Part shown: in pieces, positions 36,736-64,000 of the stretch
Numbering within the stretch: the stretch's first letter is position 1
Layout: each line of letters opens with the position of its first letter
Source: Amorphochlora amoebiformis
Lineage: Eukaryota; Cercozoa; Chlorarachniophyceae
NCBI GenBank assembly: GCA_054601695.1
Contig: BAAHQB010000131.1
Coordinates: 310,001 to 374,000, forward strand
DNA length: 64,000 bases
Direction: 5' to 3'
Position numbers and translations under genes: made by a program
Notes under the pieces: generated by a model
Told to the model about the DNA's origin: nothing
What the model saw: only the letters and a program-made list of their open reading frames with translations
Databases searched by the model: none

Positions 36736-38080
36736 ATGTGTATACACGGGCCCCTATTTTCTGTGTGTGTGGATAGAGGGGGTCTTGGGTTGGATTGGTG
36801 GGGGAGGGATAGTTTGTAATAAGCTGTTATTTGTGAATATTATACAACACTACACTAATAAAGGTTTGAGCTAAAGTTAGCGAAATACCCTATCTTTCTC
36901 TTCGTTATTCCCTCTCTATCTCCTCTTCTGCTTAGTTGAATGCAATATAATCGTTGCATGATAATCCACAATGTTATAAATACTCTATTTTATAAATACC
37001 ATAACATATTACCTTCACGACGCACACATACGTACATGTAATTATGTTACAACTGTAATGATTCAAATATGAGCCATCGCATCCCACATAATCTGAAACC
37101 CCCGGTGCCTACACTCACACACCAAGCGCCCAACGCCGATGATCTTCGGTCTCGAAAAAACCTCTGAGCCCGAGGAACCCCTGCTCCGGGAGCACATGCA
37201 AGAGCTCAAAGAGGCCCATCATCTGCCATCAGGTCCTTGCCCAATAACCTATTAGAGGTCCTAATAATGGACCTATTAAAGGTTGCTTTATTTCCCAAGA
37301 TCACCTAAATCCATACACAATTGAAACGTCTTTTGTTAAAATAAAAGCTTATTCGAGGTTCTAACTAGGATACAGGGTACTATATCGACTGGATATTACA
37401 TTGCCAATATCAAGATAGCTAATTCTAATATCTTAAAAAACGTTTATTATTTGAAACCGTAAGAACAGATGGAGAGGGACCATGCGATGGAAAATTAGTG
37501 AACCACCTCCTCCCCCGGAGATTCCTAGAGATCACACAGTTGTGCATAAACCCCCACTAAACCCTCCCATAGTAAAATATGCTGTCTCCCGCGCCCCCCC
37601 ATGAAATGATTAACTCTAAACGACACTCGTGAGTGTGTATTTGTGAAAATATGCGGGGAAAACAAAATTATTTTGAAAGGGGGGCCAGAAATAATGGCTG
37701 TTGGCTGATTTACGGGTGAATTTTTGTGTATAAAGGAGAGAGAAAGAGATAGAGACCTCTATTACCTCCTAGTTCTCTTCTCGCTCCACTCTCTATTAGT
37801 TCCCCCCACTCCCTCCCTCTCCTCTCTTTCTCTTTCCCTTCCTCTCCCCCACTAATCCACACTAAACCTAACCCTAAACTCCAGCCCCTAGCATTCATAC
37901 ACAAACTCAATATACATCATCAAAACAACCTCACCCTAACCCTAAGTGTGTGTAACCATCACCATGCACATCACGCGTAACGTTTGTAGCGATAGCTGTA
38001 ATTCTAACGCTAACGCGACCGTAGATTATCGGTTCAAAGTAATGTCGGACGCTATGGGAGTTTAGCAGTCGTTGTGAATG
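36736..38080. other. Unique spacer, mostly non-coding
   Basis: Mixed sequence with G-rich (36770-36810) and pyrimidine-rich (37745-37860) tracts and a few telomeric hexamers at 37865-37945. A possible first exon is listed separately. Confidence 0.5.
37139..37232 (+). CDS. Possible first exon of a small acidic protein
   Basis: ATG 37139 opens 31 codons rich in Glu and Leu (EPEEPLLREHMQELKEAHH), ending at a weak donor G|GTCCTT in phase 1. Codon content differs clearly from the surroundings, but no second exon is recognised, so it may be a relic. Confidence 0.25.
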
Positions 38081-38096
38081 ATTTCTCAAGAGGGAG

Positions 38097-39316
<1,220 letters not shown>

Positions 39317-39319
39317 AAG

Positions 39320-39979
39320 AACCCTTTAACCCTAACCCTAAACTAACCCCAATCTCTAGGACAAAGCAGATGGCTTCCTAATGGAGGTAAGATTTGGGTT
39401 AAATTAGGTAAAAAATAGAGTGAGGTAAAAAGTAAGGCTGCAGACATCAACACTCCAACGCTATCCTAACCACCTTATCAAACCTAATTCTACGGGTAGG
39501 GGCTAGATATAGCGACTGAAACCATGAGTAACATGTTATCATAACCCTTTCCCCAACCCAATACCAAAAACCCAACTCTAACCCTAGTTTTAGTGTTGGG
39601 TTTTAACAACTCAAGCGAAGTATCCACGAAATTTCTTGATCCCTACAATGCTAACCTTCATTTGGTTCAGAGTTTTTCCAACCCAACAGCCTAACCTAAA
39701 ATTCGGGTCAGGATCGGTGAGGAGTGGGTTAATTCCAGAATTTTGGTAACGTATTACTCGCTTCTAGGGTTGCTGTAACCTAAACCCCAAACGGATTAGG
39801 GTTGGGTTTAAGATAATTAAGGCCAGATTTGGGTACAATAGTAGTTGTCTCATGCTTCTATAGTGGGGCACCACCTTAGTTATAGAGTTCAGCGACGCCA
39901 ATATAGCTGTAGGGTCAAGATTGGGCACCCTTAGCTGTATGGTTAAAGTGGGGCTCTAGCTTAGCTATTTATATATGTG

Positions 39980-40022
<43 letters not shown>

Positions 40023-40345
40023 TATATATACACACATATATATATAATAATAATAATAATAATAAATAAATAAATATATAGCTAAGGGGGTACCACACTA
40101 ACCATCTTAACCTATAGCTAAGGTGTCGGCGCACCTTAGCTATAGGGTTAGGTTGGACACCATCTTAGCTATAGGGTTAAGTTAATAAATACATTCTCAG
40201 CCAACCCCAGCGTTAAACCTAACACTAACCTTAGAATCTCTTGGATCTTATTGTGATCCTGTTGTCAGCGGGTAATATAGTTGGTTTCTTCTGTAGGTAT
40301 ATTAAATTCTAAGCCTAAGCTTAATATTGTGAGTAAAGATATTTT
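39320..40345. other. Degenerate telomere-like and repeat-rich spacer
   Basis: Scattered CCCTAA hexamers and several copies of CACCTTAGCTATAGGGTTA and variants (about 39867, 39927, 40132, 40161), some inverted. No exon supported. Confidence 0.6.
40111..40146. repeat. Perfect 15-bp inverted repeat with a 6-nt loop
   Basis: CCTATAGCTAAGGTG (40111-40125), loop TCGGCG, CACCTTAGCTATAGG (40132-40146). It is formed by head-to-head copies of the local repeat unit. Confidence 0.9.
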
Positions 40346-40436
40346 GGCCTATGTGTATGTTTGGATGTATGTGTATGTGTATGTGTATGCGTGGTACCTT
40401 TAGCCCGCCAACATGTGTCTCATGCCGACGTCTGCT

Positions 40437-40635
40437 TTTCCTCCCTCTCTCTCTCTCTCTCTCGGTTTTTCTCTCTCTCTTTCTCTCTGTCTTTCTCTCT
40501 TCTCACTCCCTCTCTCTCTCTCTCCTCTTCAGTCTCGCTCTCTCTCCCTCTCTCTCTCTCTCTTTTTCTCTCTCTCTCTCTTTTCAATCTTTTTCTCTCT
40601 CTATCTCTCTTTCGCTCGCTTTTTCTCTATCTCTT

Positions 40636-40678
<43 letters not shown>

Positions 40679-40708
40679 TTCTCGCTCTCCCTCTCCCTTT
40701 CAATCTCG

Positions 40709-40739
<31 letters not shown>

Positions 40740-40745
40740 TCTCTC
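40437..40745 (+). repeat. (CT)n polypyrimidine tract, about 300 bp
   Basis: Degenerate CTCTCT with TTTCT variants. The Ser-Leu frames across it are simple translations of the dinucleotide. Confidence 0.95.
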
Positions 40746-40841
40746 ACTAATCTTCACCCCAACCCTAACCCTAACCCTCACTACACGAATGTAAATATAC
40801 GCACACACACACACACACATATATATATACATTATATATAT

Positions 40842-40880
<39 letters not shown>

Positions 40881-40881
40881 A

Positions 40882-40914
<33 letters not shown>

Positions 40915-40987
40915 ATGTACACAATAAGGTAGGATTAGTAACAAGATTGTTGACCAAGATGCCTCTGCGAACATCGAAGATTTAGGG
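40744..40987 (+). repeat. Left arm of a large inverted repeat
   Basis: The arm runs from ACTAATCTTCACC through CACTACACGAATGTAAATAT, (CA)n and (TA)n to AACATCGAAGATTTAGGG. The inverted copy is at 42989-43313. Beyond the TTTAGGG the arms stop matching. Confidence 0.85.
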
Positions 40988-41022
40988 CGTGTAACGGCTG
41001 AAAGTTTATAAATGAACGTAAT

Positions 41023-41023
41023 A

Positions 41024-41102
<79 letters not shown>

Positions 41103-41105
41103 TAC

Positions 41106-41137
<32 letters not shown>

Positions 41138-41320
41138 ATATATATATATATAATATATATATAATATATAATATATAATTTTTAATATATAATATATTTA
41201 TATAATATGTAATACATAATGTATAATTTGTAATATATAATACATAATATGTAATATATAATGTATATATATATATATATATACATGTATAGTATACATG
41301 TATATATGTGTGTATATATG

Positions 41321-41394
<74 letters not shown>

Positions 41395-41444
41395 GTATAT
41401 ATTATTCTGGCGGGATACAATATTACGCATTCTATTTATCCATA

Positions 41445-41480
<36 letters not shown>

Positions 41481-41570
41481 AATATATGTATATATTTATA
41501 TATATATGTATGTATATGTGTATATATGTAATTACGTACATTTATGAATATATTTATTATGTATAGATGT
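41023..41570. repeat. (TA)n block inside the inverted-repeat spacer
   Basis: (TA)n with a series of degenerate ATAATATATAAT words at 41160-41262; one small unique patch at 41403-41440. Confidence 0.85.
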
Positions 41571-41635
41571 GGAGGGGGAAGGGAGAATATAAGATACATC
41601 TACATCTAATAAATATCCAGATAAAGTCTGCGGTC

Positions 41636-42766
41636 TAGCCTAACTCTGACGCTAGCCCTAATCCTAACCCTAGCTCTAACCCTAACCTAACCCTCACTAA
41701 CCCTAACCCTAACCCTAACCCTAGCCCTAGCCCTAACCCTAACCCTAACCCGGTGTAACATCACGATCTGCTGTTATCCCAAACAGCACTATAGCCCCAC
41801 CCTGTGGAGGATTCAATGGTCCTAGGACTAAGACATGCTGAATAATCTGATCCTAACCCGGTCTAACCTAACTCTGCCCTAATCCTAACCCTAGCTCTAA
41901 CCCAAACCTAATCCCTCACTAAACCTAACCTAACCCTAACCCTAGCCCTAACCCTAACCCTAGCTAATCAAAACCCGGTCTAACCTAACTCTGACGCTAG
42001 CCCTAATCCTCACCCTAGCTCTAACCCTAAGTGGTCCCTAACCTAACCCTCACTAACCCTAACCAGCCCCAACCCTAATCGTAGCTTTAACCCGGTCTAA
42101 CCTGACTCTGACGCAAACCTAATCCTAGTTCTAACATAACCCTAACCCTAACCCTAACCCTAACCCCAACCCTAACCCCAACCCTAACCCTAACCCTAAC
42201 CCTAACTCTAGCTCGGTCTAACCTAACTCGGACGCTAGCCCTAATCCTAACGCTAGCTCTAACCCTAACCCTAACCTAAGCGAGTCAATGGTCCTAGGAC
42301 TAAAACATGCTGAATAATCTGATCCTAACCCTAGGCTTAGCCCTAGCCCTAGCCCTAACCCCAAACCTAACCTAACCATGACTCAACCCCGTCTAACCTA
42401 AGCCTGACGCTAGCCCAAACCTTAATAGGGTTAGGGTTAGGGTTAGGGTGAGGGCTAGGGCTAGGGCTAGGGTTAGGGTTAGGGTTAGGGTAGGGTTAGT
42501 GAGGGATAGGTTAGGGTTAGAGCTAAGGATAGGATTAATGCTAGCGTCAGAGTTAGGTTATACCGGGTTAGAGTTAGGGTTAGGGCTGGGGTTAGGGTTA
42601 GGGTTAGTGAGCGTTAGGTTAGGGTTAGAGCTAGGGTAAGGTAAGGATTAGGGCTAGCGTCAGAGTTAGGTTAGACCGGGTTAGGGTTAGGGTTAGGGTT
42701 AAGGTTAGGACTAGTGCTAGGATTAGGGTTATGGTTGGTGAGGGTAAGGTTGGGATTAGAGCTAGG

Positions 42767-42798
<32 letters not shown>

Positions 42799-42988
42799 CC
42801 CCAACCCGGTCTAACCTAACTCTGACGATAGCCCTAATCCTAACCCTAGCTCTAACCCTAACCTAACCCTCACTAACCCTACCCTAACCCTAACCCTAAT
42901 TCTAACCCTAACCCAAACCCTAACCCAAACCCTAACCCTAACCCAACCCTAACCCAAACCCTAACCCTACCCTAACCCTAACCCTAAC
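41636..42988 (+). repeat. Telomeric and subtelomere-like higher-order repeat block
   Basis: (CCCTAA)n alternates with a longer unit built of GGTCTAACCTAACTCTGACG, CTAGCCCTAATCCTAACC and CTAGCTCTAACCC, seen around 41636, 41866, 41972, 42092, 42216, 42390 and 42806. Orientation flips to TTAGGG at about 42426 and back at about 42767. A 46-bp unique segment (TCAATGGTCCTAGGACTAA...) is present at 41813 and 42295. Confidence 0.9.
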
Positions 42989-43074
42989 CCTAAATCTTCG
43001 ATGTTCGCAGAGGCATCTTGGTTCAACAATCTTGCTACTAATCCTACCTTATTGTGTACATTATATATACATAC

Positions 43075-43116
<42 letters not shown>

Positions 43117-43134
43117 ATATAAAAAAATATAATA

Positions 43135-43192
<58 letters not shown>

Positions 43193-43313
43193 ATATATAT
43201 ATATACATAATATATATAAATATATATATAATATATATATATATGTGTGTGTGTGCGTATATTTACATTCGTGTAGTGAGGGTTAGGGTTAGGGTTAGGG
43301 TGAAGATTAGTGA
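42989..43313 (-). repeat. Right arm of the large inverted repeat
   Basis: Reverse complement of 40744-40987, longer because its internal (TA)n is longer. It shares the unique pieces CAGAGGCATCTTGGT, AATCTTGCTACTAATCCTAC and TATTTACATTCGTGTAGTGA, with few mismatches. Confidence 0.85.
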
Positions 43314-43357
43314 GGGTTAGGTTAGGGTTAGAGCTAGGGTTAGGATTAGGGCTAGCG

Positions 43358-43360
<3 letters not shown>

Positions 43361-43434
<74 letters not shown>

Positions 43435-43469
43435 GTATGTATGTATGTATATATATATATATATAATAA

Positions 43470-43509
<40 letters not shown>

Positions 43510-43584
43510 TGTATACATATATACACATATACACAATACACACACATAAACACATACATATTCTATGTATACACATTACATATT

Positions 43585-43615
<31 letters not shown>

Positions 43616-43740
43616 TCTATGAATTTGTAAATACGTCATAGTAAGTATAGATTTTATATATATATACATATATATATATATGTATGTATATATATATATA
43701 TATATATATGTATATACATATATATTTTAGCTTAATTATT
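43361..43740. repeat. (TA)n block
   Basis: Starts directly after a TTAGGG-type unit (43275-43360). Confidence 0.9.
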
Positions 43741-44382
43741 CATTTAAAAATAATTCTAAATCTAAAACACATCATGAAGTTATATGCATTTATTTAACAT
43801 ATGTATAGATACTACCTCTATTATAGTTAAGGCTGTCAACGTTAAATTTGGGCGGTGGGTCAGGCTCTGCAGACTCTAGACTATGATTGATCATCAATCT
43901 CAAGTTATTATAGTTATTATACATTGCACATGTACTATGCGGAGATGCACATATGCACTATCTGGAATCTAGACAATTCTCTCGTAGGTAGCTAGTCCAA
44001 TTCTAGCTGAAAGTTTGCGCTGGGTTTTTTTTATCACACTATACTAGGTCTAGAGGTGTAATCGAGATAATTGAGTAAGTATTGTCCACTCCCTGCAGGT
44101 CATCTGCATCATCTAGATTGCAACACTCTAGTTTTTACTGCTGATATCGGTACTAGCTATAGTATCCAGGCTAAAATCAGTCGGCAATGACTAGAATGAA
44201 CTAGATGAAGTTATATCCAATAATAATAATACAAAACTTGATCTGTCTGTGACGCCAGCTCAACAACGAGCAGTGGATAAAATAGCTAGCAACGACATTA
44301 TTACGCTAGTTATGTCCTAGCCGGTAGAAGTCCACAGCCGGTCTGCGTCGTTTGCGTGAGACCTATATATTATATATATATG
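43741..44382. other. Unique spacer
   Basis: CTAG-rich mixed sequence much like 2149-2725 and 5013-5790, so this composition may mark true intergenic DNA here. No coding segment is seen. Confidence 0.5.

Positions 44383-64000
<19,618 letters not shown>

Noticed and set aside
40351-40794. Ser-Leu-rich frames across the CT tract (also at 47516-48074)
   Set aside because: Translation of (CT)n, open in all three frames.

Overview
The window is nuclear DNA from a microbial eukaryote. Genes are split by GT-AG introns, many introns and spacers are almost pure (TA)n, and human-type telomeric hexamers (CCCTAA/TTAGGG) are scattered inside the sequence. Secreted Pro-Thr-Ser linkers of the 'PTxxPTxxPT' kind are common in stramenopile algae such as diatoms, so a stramenopile-like alga is a reasonable guess, but nothing here proves it. 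No long ORF-style annotation works. Nearly all long frames are Tyr-Ile readings of (TA)n, and real exons are mostly 30 to 150 nt islands recognised by an acceptor, an open frame, a donor, and reading phase that carries over to the next island.

Left to right: the 3' end of a plus-strand gene (1125-2148); an unrecognised Ser-rich minus-strand gene (2726-4039) that diverges from a compact bromodomain plus ET protein (4199-5012); a small minus-strand type II membrane protein (6834-7897); a plus-strand gene of about 29 tiny exons spread over 19 kb (8067-27264), whose introns hold (TA)n, degenerate telomeric repeats, a 309-bp foldback element with a tRNA-like head, and decayed copies of its own exons; a small minus-strand membrane-protein end (27514-28109); two tandem minus-strand paralogues with a zinc-finger-like and PAS-like region (29310-32314 and 34010-35813); a non-coding and telomere-like block with a large inverted repeat (36.7-44.4 kb); and a minus-strand gene of more than 19 kb for a modular secreted or surface protein (44383 to about 63919 and probably beyond the edge).

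The last gene is the most striking. Its upstream part is an array of interchangeable 51- or 69-nt phase-0 exons, each encoding one [13 protein letters not shown] repeat. Then come about six Cys-bounded modules of roughly 200 residues joined by Pro/Thr/Ser linkers; the linker after module 1 contains eleven copies of a ~53-residue repeat. Together this looks like a mucin-like cell-surface or wall protein that grows by exon duplication.

The gene models were made by eye from splice signals and phase. They are internally consistent over long chains, but a few junctions (stated in the entries) do not reconcile, and the 5' ends of several genes are not fixed.
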